A DNA stretch of 56,090 bases from an uncultured Bacteroides sp. (GTDB taxonomy: Bacteria > Bacteroidota > Bacteroidia > Bacteroidales > Bacteroidaceae): positions 1 to 56,090 of the forward strand of contig CASELH010000042.1 of assembly GCA_949288715.1 (NCBI GenBank), given 5' to 3'. How positions within the stretch are numbered: the first letter of the stretch is position 1; the number at the start of each line of letters is the position of its first letter. The translations under genes and the position numbers were made by a program. This document shows, piece by piece, positions 31,866-40,309 of the stretch. The notes under the pieces were generated by a model. The model saw only the letters and a list, made by a program, of their open reading frames with translations, was not told the origin of the DNA and did no database searches.

Positions 31866-32181
31866 TTTCCTGCATCTATGTTTCTCTTGCAGAAGCCGGG
31901 AGGGTGGGAAACAAACATATAAAGAAAAGACGTTTACTTGACGTTTTGTCTTTGGCACTTCAAAACTTCGCAAACTTTGAACTCTAGCTGAAAGACAAAG
32001 CAACAGTAGATGTCTGCGTGGTATGTTCATGCCCTTGGTGCGCCCTTTCGCAAGGAGTGCACCAAGTTGCTATACATATCGGCGTGGGCTTCTGCGTTGC
32101 TCGTTCTTGCTAGAGTGGGCAATGCGAAGGCCTTGAAGTGCGGGACGAGTAACAGGTACAGATTCCCGCGCTTTTTCTTTA
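31866..32181 (+). ncRNA. Candidate structured RNA or long leader
   Basis: No credible open frame exists here. Hairpins include TTGTCTTT (31946-31953) with AAAGACAA (31991-31998), enclosing TTCAAA/TTTGAA; CTTGGTGC (32034-32041) with GCACCAAG (32059-32066); GTTGCTCGT pairing with ACGAGTAAC around 32097-32153; and a final GCGGGA (32140-32145) with TCCCGC (32164-32169) followed by GCTTTTTCTTT, which is terminator-like. A promoter at one end and a terminator at the other suit either a ~315-nt small RNA or an attenuated leader for the lipoprotein gene at 32268. It lacks the conserved cores I know for RNase P RNA, and no tmRNA end was seen. A 6S-type RNA was considered but not supported. Confidence 0.45.
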
Positions 32182-32267
32182 TATGGTAAAGGCTTTCGCA
32201 AACTTTTTATCAATCGTCCGGACTTCGGGGAATCTGCATGGACTTTACTAAAACATAGCAAAGCAGT

Positions 32268-34580
32268 ATGCAAAAACGCTTTACACGCATTTTCCCCATG
32301 GCCATAGCCGCAGCATGCCTGGTCTTGGGCGCTTGCAGCGACGACTATGACGACTCCGCCCTGTGGGAGGCGGTGAACGACCACGAGAACCGCATTGAGT
32401 CGCTGGAGCAGTGGCAGGAACAAGTGAATAACAACATTGCCGCCCTGCAGCAACTCATCAGTACTACAGACTACATTACTGGCGTTACTCCCGTCGTGCA
32501 AGGCAGCGAGGAGGTGGGCTACACCATCACCTTTCTGCACTCCGACCCTATCACCATCTATCATGGTAAGCAAGGGGCGCAGGGGGCTGACGGTGAGACG
32601 CCGCAAATCAGCATCGTGCAAGGAGAAGACGGCAATTGGTATTGGACGCTGAACGGCCAACTGCTGACCGACGATGAGGGTAACCCCATCCGCGCCAACG
32701 GCCTGGACGGGCAGGATGGTGCCGACGGACAGCCGGGTGCGCCGGGACAAGACGGTGAAGACGGAAAACCGGGCGCTCCCGGCCAAGACGGAGAGGATGG
32801 CCAGCCCGGGGCACCGGGGCAAGACGGTCAGGATGGTGAAGATGGCGCGCCGGGCAAGGATGCACCCCTTCCGCAGCTCGCCACCGGGCAAAGTCTTTCC
32901 GCCCAAGGCATCACGAAAGATGCTGAAGGCGCTGCCCTCGTAGCGGATGCCATCTATCTTAGTGTAGACGAGGGCAAGACGTGGTATCGCGTATCGGGCG
33001 AAGATGGTGAGGACGGAAGACCGGGGTCGGCAGGCCGCCCGGGAGTGGATGGCGACGATGGGGATGCCTTCTTCAAAAGCGTGGATACAGAGGGAGAGGA
33101 CTATGTGGTCTTCACACTGACAGACGGGACAACATTCCAAGTGCCCAAGTACAAGGGAACAATACTGACATTCGCGCAGAACGGGGAGGAATTGATGGAC
33201 TTGACGCAGGCGATAGACGTGGCAGCTGGCGAGCTGACTTATACCCTTCTATCCGGAAGCACAGGGCAGGTATCCGCACGCATATTAGAAGGAGAAGACT
33301 GGGTAGCACAAGTAGATGACAACACCATCACAATAGCCGGTAGCATTGGCGGAGAGGCCCTCGTAGAAGTGATTCTAAGCGAAAATGGCAAGGTAATAGA
33401 ACTTTATCGGCTCATGGTAAAGCAAACCGGACTTAGGGGAGAAGGAACGGCAGCAAGTCCTTACCTGATTTCCACAACCGACGAACTGATAGCCTTAGTA
33501 GGAACTATAAATAATGAAACCACTGCAGATGAAGACGGACATGCAGAAAATAGATATAATATTGAATTATCCAATGACATAGACATAACAGGCATAGAGT
33601 GGCAACCTATAGGATGTGTCAGTGGAAGCAGGAATGTCTTTTTCAATGGTGTTTTCAATGGAAATGGGCACGCCATTAAAGGATTAACAATAAAGAGAGA
33701 AAATGTGAATGCTGATGCTAATAAATATGTAGGACTATTCAGTCGTGTTGGCTCGAAAACACAAATCAAGAACCTTACATTGGAATCTCCATCCATTACA
33801 GGATTTCAATCTGTTGGTGCATTGATAGGCTCAGCCAATGGGGGCACGGTGGAAAATTGCCACATAAGAAATGCCCAAATATCCGGCACAAACAAGATAG
33901 GGGGCTTGATAGGAAATTTGGCATTTCCCACATTGGAGCCCGGAGAAACAAGAGCTATTGGAACCATTGTTACGAATTGCAGCGTGACAGGAAACCTGGA
34001 AGCGACAAGTAACACCGTTGGAGGCATTATTGGCGATGGAAGTTATAACATTCCTGATCCGCTTACGAGCATAACCGCTTGTTGGTTTGACGGGAATATT
34101 ACGAGCGCGAAAGGCAACATTGGTGGCATTATAGGATACGTATATGGAATTACCGTCTCTATCACAGCTTCTTACTCATCAGGCACTTTCAAAACAGGAA
34201 AGCCGACTTACGGAGATGCTGTTATAGGAGGAATATTAGGGTATTATACGGGCAATCCTTCATCAGTCACCATAACGGGATGCTATTCCACTGCCACGTT
34301 TGAAAAAGAAGCAGAAGTCAAAGACACTGCTATCGGCGGAATTGTCGGGAATCGGTCTTCGTCAGCTGTTACCACTTGCGAAGCCTGTTATTGGCAATGC
34401 ACAGGAACAGAAACAGGTGTAGGCAGCGGAGAAATAGCAAGCGGAATAACTGAGATAGAAGAGCCTACTACTTGGGCTTCAGCCATGGGAGTTATGAACA
34501 CTGCAACTGCTAGCACCGGTTGGCAATACATCACTAATAATGAGAATGAGGACATACCACTGGTTTTAGGCCAAAAGTAA
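32268..34580 (+). CDS. Lipoprotein with DUF4988 coil, collagen-like repeats and GLUG motifs
   Basis: A 770-residue surface lipoprotein. The signal ends in VLGAC (lipidated Cys23). Residues ~27-65 form a coiled coil of the DUF4988/PL29 N-terminal type. Collagen-like Gly-X-Y triplets run at ~145-199 (GQPGAPGQDGEDG, repeated) and ~244-266 (GEDGRPGSAGRPG). The C-terminal part (from ~400) has GLUG-type repeats: VGALIGSANGG, IGGLIGNLAF, VGGIIGDGSY, IGGIIGYVYG, IGGILGYYTG and IGGIVGNRSS. It is probably a trimeric surface stalk with a beta-rich adhesive end. The 5' third is GC-rich and the rest AT-rich, suggesting a fusion. No lyase catalytic domain is present. Confidence 0.85.
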   Translation: MQKRFTRIFPMAIAAACLVLGACSDDYDDSALWEAVNDHENRIESLEQWQEQVNNNIAALQQLISTTDYITGVTPVVQGSEEVGYTITFLHSDPITIYHGKQGAQGADGETPQISIVQGEDGNWYWTLNGQLLTDDEGNPIRANGLDGQDGADGQPGAPGQDGEDGKPGAPGQDGEDGQPGAPGQDGQDGEDGAPGKDAPLPQLATGQSLSAQGITKDAEGAALVADAIYLSVDEGKTWYRVSGEDGEDGRPGSAGRPGVDGDDGDAFFKSVDTEGEDYVVFTLTDGTTFQVPKYKGTILTFAQNGEELMDLTQAIDVAAGELTYTLLSGSTGQVSARILEGEDWVAQVDDNTITIAGSIGGEALVEVILSENGKVIELYRLMVKQTGLRGEGTAASPYLISTTDELIALVGTINNETTADEDGHAENRYNIELSNDIDITGIEWQPIGCVSGSRNVFFNGVFNGNGHAIKGLTIKRENVNADANKYVGLFSRVGSKTQIKNLTLESPSITGFQSVGALIGSANGGTVENCHIRNAQISGTNKIGGLIGNLAFPTLEPGETRAIGTIVTNCSVTGNLEATSNTVGGIIGDGSYNIPDPLTSITACWFDGNITSAKGNIGGIIGYVYGITVSITASYSSGTFKTGKPTYGDAVIGGILGYYTGNPSSVTITGCYSTATFEKEAEVKDTAIGGIVGNRSSSAVTTCEACYWQCTGTETGVGSGEIASGITEIEEPTTWASAMGVMNTATASTGWQYITNNENEDIPLVLGQK

Positions 34581-34627
34581 CTTCTGTCAAGAGCCAAGAC
34601 CGCTGAGGAGACATTATCTTTTGGACG

Positions 34628-34670
34628 AAGTGCATCAAAATGGAGCGGACTGCTGCATTTTGGTGCACTT
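34628..34670. repeat. Palindromic leader element, copy 1
   Basis: AAGTGCATCAAAATG and CATTTTGGTGCACTT form near-perfect arms around GAGCGGACTGCTG. It lies about 90 bp after the lipoprotein gene and 92 bp before the first DUF1016 gene. No T run follows directly, so it is not a typical terminator. A near-identical copy lies at 35980-36022. Confidence 0.8.
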
Positions 34671-34723
34671 TGCTTTATCTGCAAGATTTCCAACAGCACC
34701 CTATGCAATAGAAAATTAAATGC

Positions 34724-34731
34724 TATATTTG
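34724..34731 (+). promoter_or_regulatory. -7 element of the first DUF1016 gene
   Basis: TATATTTG, an exact TAnnTTTG match, 30 bp before the ATG. No TTTG at the proper distance. The same octamer sits at the same place before the second copy. Confidence 0.5.
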
Positions 34732-34761
34732 CAAACGTAACTCTATAAGATACATCAGGCG

Positions 34762-35925
34762 ATGGAAGATAAACAGATAATTGTAAACAGCCACGATGTG
34801 GTTTGCGACATTGAGTACTCTACATGGGTGGAAGATTTGAAGCAATCGTACCGCAACGCACAGGCAAACGCCGTAATAAAGACCAATTTTGAAAGACTGA
34901 AATGGTACTGGCACACAGGCGGAGAGCTTGTGATACGCAAAGCAGAAGAGCGTTGGGGCGCTGGCGTTGTGGAACAGGTAAGCCTTGATCTGCAAGCCGA
35001 GTTTCCCGACAGCAAAGGACTTAGTGCAGACAACCTTTGGGCAATGAAACGCTGGTACTCCTTTTATGCTGATAAAATACATGATGAAGAACTTGTACGT
35101 GACGTACAAGAATTGTATCATACAGATTTTCATACGGCTGCTATGGGGATAGTGCCTTTCCCCGACATCTTCGGTTTAATTCCATGGGGACATCATTTGG
35201 ACATTGTCAGACTAACAAGTTCACTATCAGAAGCAACTTTTTATATCCAAAAAACAATTCAAGAAGGATGGAAACGAACTATATTGCAGCGTTATCTGAA
35301 AGCACGACTATATGAAAAACAAAGTGGAGCTATCAACAACTTTAAAGAACAGTTACCTGCAAAGCAAGCCGAGCTTGTACAAGAAATAACTAAAGAGACC
35401 TATGATTTTGGCTTTGTACAACTTCCACCAGATTATACAGAGCTAAACCTCGAAACAGCTTTGGAAAAACATATTTCGCGTTTCCTAATGGAACTTGGCA
35501 ATGGCTTTGCATTTATTGGGCGACAAAAAGAAATCATTGTTGATGGCGTTAGCCGAAGAATTGACATGTTATTCTACCATGTACGTCTGCATTGCTACAT
35601 TGTAGTTGAATTGAAAGCCGTCAGGTTTGAGCCTGAATTTGCAGGAAAGCTAAATTTTTATGTCAATGCAGTAAACGATATTTTACGCAGCGAGGGTGAC
35701 AATCCTACGATTGGATTACTTATATGTAGTGACATGAAGCAGACTGAAGTACGCTATAGTTTCAAAGGACTATCGACTCCTATAGGTGTTGCCACTTACG
35801 ATAATGTACAAATAGCGAATATCGAACGCGAACTGCCCAGTGTAGAACAATTGCAACAGAAAATCAAACAATTGGAAATACAACTAAGACGGAGAGAAGG
35901 AAGGACGCATAGTGACGACTTATGA
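34762..35925 (+). CDS. DUF1016 (YhcG-like) PD-(D/E)XK nuclease, first copy
   Basis: A 387-residue cytosolic protein. The N-terminal helical DUF1016 part has LKWYWHTGGELVIRK, LQAEFPDSKGLSADNLWAMKRWY and PWGHHLDIV. The C-terminal nuclease fold has Asp268 (RRIDMLFYH) and the Glu283-x-Lys285 of VVELK, a complete PD-(D/E)XK active-site pattern. YhcG-type proteins are predicted nucleases often found on mobile DNA and near restriction or defence genes; a firm substrate is not established. It is AT-rich relative to core genes. A diverged paralogue follows, each copy with its own palindromic leader and -7 element. Confidence 0.88.
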   Translation: MEDKQIIVNSHDVVCDIEYSTWVEDLKQSYRNAQANAVIKTNFERLKWYWHTGGELVIRKAEERWGAGVVEQVSLDLQAEFPDSKGLSADNLWAMKRWYSFYADKIHDEELVRDVQELYHTDFHTAAMGIVPFPDIFGLIPWGHHLDIVRLTSSLSEATFYIQKTIQEGWKRTILQRYLKARLYEKQSGAINNFKEQLPAKQAELVQEITKETYDFGFVQLPPDYTELNLETALEKHISRFLMELGNGFAFIGRQKEIIVDGVSRRIDMLFYHVRLHCYIVVELKAVRFEPEFAGKLNFYVNAVNDILRSEGDNPTIGLLICSDMKQTEVRYSFKGLSTPIGVATYDNVQIANIERELPSVEQLQQKIKQLEIQLRRREGRTHSDDL

Positions 35926-35979
35926 AATCAGATATGCGGATTGATAGGAAAAAATGATTCTGGCCGCAACGGCTATAAA

Positions 35980-36022
35980 AAGTGCATCAAAGTGGAGCGG
36001 GCTGCTGCATTTTGGTGCACTG
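35980..36022. repeat. Palindromic leader element, copy 2
   Basis: AGTGCATCAAAGTG and CATTTTGGTGCACT form arms around GAGCGGGCTGCTG. Only a few bases differ from copy 1 at 34628. The distance from the element to the downstream ATG is 133 bp, against 134 bp in copy 1, so the whole leader region was duplicated with the gene. Confidence 0.8.
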
Positions 36023-36054
36023 TGTTTTTATTGGTTAGATTCTACCTTGCTCCC

Positions 36055-36086
36055 TTGCATGCAATAAAAAGAAAGCACTATATTTG
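36055..36086 (+). promoter_or_regulatory. Promoter of the second DUF1016 gene
   Basis: TTG (36055-36057), 21 bp, TATATTTG (36079-36086), 26 bp before the ATG. Confidence 0.55.
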
Positions 36087-36112
36087 CCCAACATAACCTT
36101 AAGAACGCAGAC

Positions 36113-37153
36113 ATGGAGCAAAAACACCTGAACATAGACAACGATTTCCGCAACTGGATAAGCACGTTGAAAAAAGACATACGGCAAGCACAAATAAAAG
36201 CTGCCGTTAAAGTCAATTCGGAGCTGCTGCACCTCTATTGGCACTTGGGCGAAGAAATCGCCCGCAAGCAAAAGTTGGCCACATGGGGAGACGGGTGGCT
36301 GAAAGAACTGAGCCGTGAGTTACTGGCTGAGTTTCCGGATATGAAAGGCTTCTCCTTGCGAAACCTTCAGTCTATAAAGAAATGGTATTCATTTTATAAT
36401 CAAACAGATACAATTGCGAAACAAGTTGTTGCGCAATTAGGGGAAACATTCTTCGCTGTGCCTTGGGGACACCACCTTTACATCATATCGCAATGCAAAG
36501 AGCCACAGAAAGCTATGTTTTTCCTGCAAAAGACGTTGGAAAATGGATGGAGCCGTTCCATGCTGCTAAATTTCCTGGATACTGACCTCTATGAACGGCA
36601 AGGACAGGCCTTGAACAACTTCACCAGGCTACTTCCCCAACCACAAAGCGACCTTGCGCAACAGACATTGAAAGACCCTTATAACTTCGACTTCTTGACG
36701 CTAACAGAAGGTTATCGTGAACGAGAACTGGAAGACGCACTGACTGCCAACATCACACGCTTTCTGCTTGAACTGGGGCAAGACTTTGCCTATGTAGGAA
36801 AACAAGTGCCCCTTGAAGTGGGCGACGAAACGCTGTTTGCCGATTTGCTGTTCTACCACCTTGAACTGCGCTGCTATGTCGTAGTAGAACTGAAGACATC
36901 TAAATTCAAAGGTGAATACTTAGGCCAGTTGGGACTATATGTCAGCGCTGTGAATCATTTGAAAAAGAAAGCCGCTGATAATGCTACCGTAGGTCTGCTT
37001 ATCTGCAAGACAAAAAATGACGTCATAGCCCAATATGCCCTAGAAAGCACAAACCAGCCTATAGGCATTTCATCCTACGAGCTTTCAAGTTTTATCCCAG
37101 CAGAAATACAAAGTCAGCTGCCAACAATAGAAGAGATAGAAAAGAGCTTGTAA
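36113..37153 (+). CDS. DUF1016 (YhcG-like) PD-(D/E)XK nuclease, second copy
   Basis: A 346-residue paralogue of the preceding gene. The shared segments include LLHLYWHLGEEIARKQK, LLAEFPDMKGFSLRNLQSIKKWYSFY and VPWGHHLYIIS, and the nuclease motifs Asp244 (FADLLFYH) and Glu259-x-Lys261 (VVELK) are intact. It is shorter because it lacks the N-terminal ~10 residues and the charged C-terminal tail of the first copy. Sequence divergence is large, so the duplication is old or the two were acquired separately. The retained twin leaders suggest that regulation, or recognition of the palindrome, matters. Confidence 0.88.
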   Translation: MEQKHLNIDNDFRNWISTLKKDIRQAQIKAAVKVNSELLHLYWHLGEEIARKQKLATWGDGWLKELSRELLAEFPDMKGFSLRNLQSIKKWYSFYNQTDTIAKQVVAQLGETFFAVPWGHHLYIISQCKEPQKAMFFLQKTLENGWSRSMLLNFLDTDLYERQGQALNNFTRLLPQPQSDLAQQTLKDPYNFDFLTLTEGYRERELEDALTANITRFLLELGQDFAYVGKQVPLEVGDETLFADLLFYHLELRCYVVVELKTSKFKGEYLGQLGLYVSAVNHLKKKAADNATVGLLICKTKNDVIAQYALESTNQPIGISSYELSSFIPAEIQSQLPTIEEIEKSL

Positions 37154-37241
37154 CTACTTTATCCAAAGCTATCTATGTGCTAAAAGGCAAAGCTAAGACG
37201 AAAAAAAAGACGCTTGCAATGCTCTTTTTTCTGACGAGATG

Positions 37242-37272
37242 TTTGGCTTTTAACAAATAAACACTATATTTG
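37242..37272 (+). promoter_or_regulatory. Promoter of the FISUMP lipoprotein gene
   Basis: TTTG (37242-37245), 19 bp, TATATTTG (37265-37272), 35 bp before the ATG. A textbook Bacteroidota promoter. Confidence 0.75.
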
Positions 37273-37307
37273 TGCTCCAAAAATTACTTTTTTAAAATTT
37301 AATACCC

Positions 37308-39236
37308 ATGGAAACACGTTTCCAACGCTTTAGCGTTATGGCCTTCGTGGCGGCAAGTTTAGGGCTTACGGCCTGCGTAAACAGTATCAAACAAGACATT
37401 CCCACAGAAGGCGAAATTCCCATTAGCTTTTCAGTAAAAATAGAAAAAGCTTCTACTAAAGTAACAAACAACGTATTTGAAGAAGGAGACCAATTAGGGC
37501 TTTTTGCCATATTATCGGACAACGACATCACGGAAGAACGCTACATAGACAACCTGAAGCTGAAAAGCGACGGCGATGAAAGCCTGATCCCGGAAAGGAA
37601 TGTCTTTTACCCGGAGGGAGAAGGTGTAGCACTCGACTTTATCAGCTATTATCCGTATCAAGCGGAGGGCATTTCGACAGGCGATTCAAAACTCACAATC
37701 AGCGTACAGACCAACCAAAGCAAAGAAGGAAACTACTCGGCAAGCGATTTCCTTGTCGCCACAAAGGACAACGTGAAAAGCAGTTCGAAAGACGTTCAAC
37801 TGAAATTCGAGCATAAGCTGACTAACATTAAGTTGACAATCACCCCGGGAGAGGATGCAGACATAGATAAAATATTGGAAGACAATCCGCAAATCATTGC
37901 CACTGGCTTTTGCTCGCAAGCAGAATATGACTTCCTTGAAGATGAATTTACGCCGACGGGGCAATGCTATGACATCACTCCCTCGGGAGAATGGAAAAAA
38001 GACGACGGGAAGCTGGTAGGCAAAGAGTTCATCATCATCCCGCAAGCCATAGGGGAAGAGCAAACCTTACAAATGGAATGGAACGGTAGGATTTATACCT
38101 GCGCCATGCCGGAGATTGAAGAGACTGACGGGAATGTGCAATACGAAATAGAAATTGATGCAACAGAGAATACAAGCCACCTGTTTTCCGGCATAGTAGC
38201 CAACATTGAGAAGTGGCCTGTTCCTATAGAAAAGGAAACGGACAACGGGGCACAATACTCTGCACTACACTTATCCATTCTTTCATTCAAGCCATCAAAC
38301 GTCTACCACATTCATTCGGGAGGAAAAATCATTGCGGAAATCTGCAAAGAGTATCTCCAGTCGGACGACTTGACCACACAAGCCATCGTATCTTACCCCA
38401 TAAAAGCCAATGAGACGGCAGACTTGAGCAAAGGCACCGTATTGCAGCTACTGGATATTGAAGAAGACATCAATGGAGGAACCCTGGAATGGGACTTGGA
38501 TGACAATACCTTCACTTATGACGAAGGAGATTCCCCGCGCCTCCAACAGATATGCTATGATGAGCAGGGAAATGTATTGACTGAGCAATCCGACGAAGCA
38601 GTAAATATCAACGCCATTGCCTATACCCTGCGGGATACAAGGGATTCCAAAGACATCAAGCAATACCCCATTGTAAAAATTGGCACACAGTATTGGATGC
38701 GCAGCAATCTGCAAGCGACAATGTATAGGGATGGAACGGAAATCGAAGACCAAACGGTACAAGGCACAGAAGCAGGATACTTTACCGAAGACGAGGAAGA
38801 ATATTTCTATAACGGGTATGTGCTTGAAGAAGAAGGGAAATATCTGGCTCCTGATGGCTGGAGAATCCCTTCGGAAGAAGATTGGAATATGCTGGATGAA
38901 TATGTGGAAGGAGATGCTTCTTTATTGAAAGCCGGCGTTTGGAAAGATTATACGTACACGACAAAAGAAGAGGAAACTGTTATCGAAGAAGCACTACCTA
39001 ACAGTAATCGCAGTATGCTAAACATTCTTCCTGTCGGGAATTGGTACAAGAGTGGCATTAATGAAAGTGCCATAGGGACTGTTTGTGCATACTGGACATG
39101 GAATGCCAATGAAAACAAGATTCCTGAAGAAACAGTATTCTTTCAATCACAGTACAACGAAATGACATGGGAATCTGTATATTCAAAAGGAAAAGATTAC
39201 TACAGAGTCATCTCCGTCCGCTGCATAAGAGAATAA
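37308..39236 (+). CDS. Lipoprotein with fimbrillin-like N-terminus and FISUMP domain
   Basis: A 642-residue surface lipoprotein with lipobox LTAC (Cys23). Residues ~30-330 resemble fimbrillin-family proteins (FEEGDQLGLFAILSD, FYPEGEGVALDFISYYPYQA, LKFEHKLTNIKLTITPG). The C-terminal ~170 residues form a FISUMP (Fibrobacter-type major paralogous) domain: PIVKIGTQYWMRSNLQATMY, KYLAPDGWRIPSEEDWNMLDEYV and a final YYRVISVRCIRE. FISUMP domains occur on many surface proteins of unknown ligand. The gene is AT-rich compared with the two other fimbrillin-like genes in the window and sits at the end of the accessory segment. Confidence 0.85.
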   Translation: METRFQRFSVMAFVAASLGLTACVNSIKQDIPTEGEIPISFSVKIEKASTKVTNNVFEEGDQLGLFAILSDNDITEERYIDNLKLKSDGDESLIPERNVFYPEGEGVALDFISYYPYQAEGISTGDSKLTISVQTNQSKEGNYSASDFLVATKDNVKSSSKDVQLKFEHKLTNIKLTITPGEDADIDKILEDNPQIIATGFCSQAEYDFLEDEFTPTGQCYDITPSGEWKKDDGKLVGKEFIIIPQAIGEEQTLQMEWNGRIYTCAMPEIEETDGNVQYEIEIDATENTSHLFSGIVANIEKWPVPIEKETDNGAQYSALHLSILSFKPSNVYHIHSGGKIIAEICKEYLQSDDLTTQAIVSYPIKANETADLSKGTVLQLLDIEEDINGGTLEWDLDDNTFTYDEGDSPRLQQICYDEQGNVLTEQSDEAVNINAIAYTLRDTRDSKDIKQYPIVKIGTQYWMRSNLQATMYRDGTEIEDQTVQGTEAGYFTEDEEEYFYNGYVLEEEGKYLAPDGWRIPSEEDWNMLDEYVEGDASLLKAGVWKDYTYTTKEEETVIEEALPNSNRSMLNILPVGNWYKSGINESAIGTVCAYWTWNANENKIPEETVFFQSQYNEMTWESVYSKGKDYYRVISVRCIRE

Positions 39237-39247
39237 CCTACCTCAAA

Positions 39248-39281
39248 TTGCACCAACTCTCATTTCTTTTTCGTACTTTTG
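39248..39281 (+). promoter_or_regulatory. Promoter of metF
   Basis: TTG (39248-39250), 23 bp, TACTTTTG (39274-39281). It lies 50 bp before the ATG chosen at 39332 and supports that start over an upstream open-frame extension. Confidence 0.5.
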
Positions 39282-39331
39282 TCCCAATATGCGGAAATTT
39301 CCTCCAAAGGAACAAATACAACGGAAAAGAA

Positions 39332-40285
39332 ATGAGAGTTATCGACCTAATAAACAGCACTGACCAGACAGCTTTTTCCTTCGAGATATTGCCCCCGCTG
39401 AAAGGCACAGGTATTGAAAAAGTGTATCAGGACATAGACACGCTACGGGAGTTCGACCCGAAATACATCAACATCACCACGCACCGTAGTGAGTATGTTT
39501 ACAAAGACTTGGGCAACGGCATCTTTCAACGCAACCGCCTGCGCCGCCGACCGGGCACTGTAGCTGTGGCTGCCGCCATACAAAACAAGTATGGCATCAC
39601 CGTTGTCCCGCATATCCTTTGCAGCGGCTTTACGCGTGAAGAAACAGAATACGTGCTGCTCGACCTCCAGTTTCTCGGCATCACCGACCTGCTGGTGCTT
39701 CGGGGCGACAAGGCAAAGCATGAATCCGTCTTTACACCTGAGCCCAATGGATACAGCCACGCCATTGAGTTGGAAGAACAAATCAACAACTTCAATAAAG
39801 GTATTTTTGTGGACGGCTCGGAGATGAAGATTACCAATACGCCTTTTTCATACGGAGTGGCATGCTACCCCGAAAAGCATGAAGAGGCCCCCAACCTGTC
39901 TACCGACATTTACTGGCTGAAGCAGAAAGTGGAAGCAGGAGCCGAATATGCCGTCACCCAGCTTTTCTACGACAACCGCAAATACTTCGACTTCGTGGAA
40001 CGGGTGCGTAAAGAAGGCATCACCATCCCCATCATTCCGGGCATCAAGCCACTGAAAAGGCTATCCCAACTCAGCAGGATACCCAAGACGTTCAAGGTAG
40101 ACATCCCCGAAGAACTGACCAAAGAAGTGCTGAAATGCAAAGACGACCAGGCCGTGCAACAAGTCGGCATAGAATGGTGCATCCAGCAGTGCAAGGAATT
40201 GATAGCTCACGGAGTGCCCAGCATACACTTCTACTCCGTATCGGCTGCCGACAGCATAAAGGAAGTGGCCAAACAAATCTATTAA
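39332..40285 (+). CDS. metF: Methylenetetrahydrofolate reductase
   Basis: A 317-residue enzyme from the start MRVIDLINSTDQTAFSFEILPPLKG; the upstream open frame overlaps the previous gene and is not used. Glu18 in SFEILPP is the catalytic acid, and NITTHRS, GITDLLVLRGDK, YGVACYPEKHEEAP, GAEYAVTQLFYDN and the FAD-site residues near PIIPGIKPL are conserved. It makes 5-methyltetrahydrofolate for methionine synthesis. It heads a tight plus-strand run with holB (24 bp later), ricT and gldH. Confidence 0.94.
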   Translation: MRVIDLINSTDQTAFSFEILPPLKGTGIEKVYQDIDTLREFDPKYINITTHRSEYVYKDLGNGIFQRNRLRRRPGTVAVAAAIQNKYGITVVPHILCSGFTREETEYVLLDLQFLGITDLLVLRGDKAKHESVFTPEPNGYSHAIELEEQINNFNKGIFVDGSEMKITNTPFSYGVACYPEKHEEAPNLSTDIYWLKQKVEAGAEYAVTQLFYDNRKYFDFVERVRKEGITIPIIPGIKPLKRLSQLSRIPKTFKVDIPEELTKEVLKCKDDQAVQQVGIEWCIQQCKELIAHGVPSIHFYSVSAADSIKEVAKQIY

Positions 40286-40309
40286 CACCCGATATTCTGC
40301 TCAGAGACA

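Noticed and set aside
31866-32181. tmRNA, RNase P RNA or 6S RNA at this place
   Set aside because: I see no tRNA-like end or tag frame and no RNase P core; 6S identity cannot be supported without a covariance search.
32070-33140. 356-codon minus-strand frame over the structured region and the collagen-like gene
   Set aside because: It runs antisense to collagen triplet DNA and through the hairpins; no family motif.
34628-34670. Palindrome as a simple terminator of the collagen-like gene
   Set aside because: No T run follows, and a near copy sits in the leader of the second nuclease gene at the same distance from its ATG.
39167-39331. N-terminal extension of MetF
   Set aside because: It overlaps the end of the previous gene and the metF promoter; MetF proteins start shortly before the SFEILPP motif.
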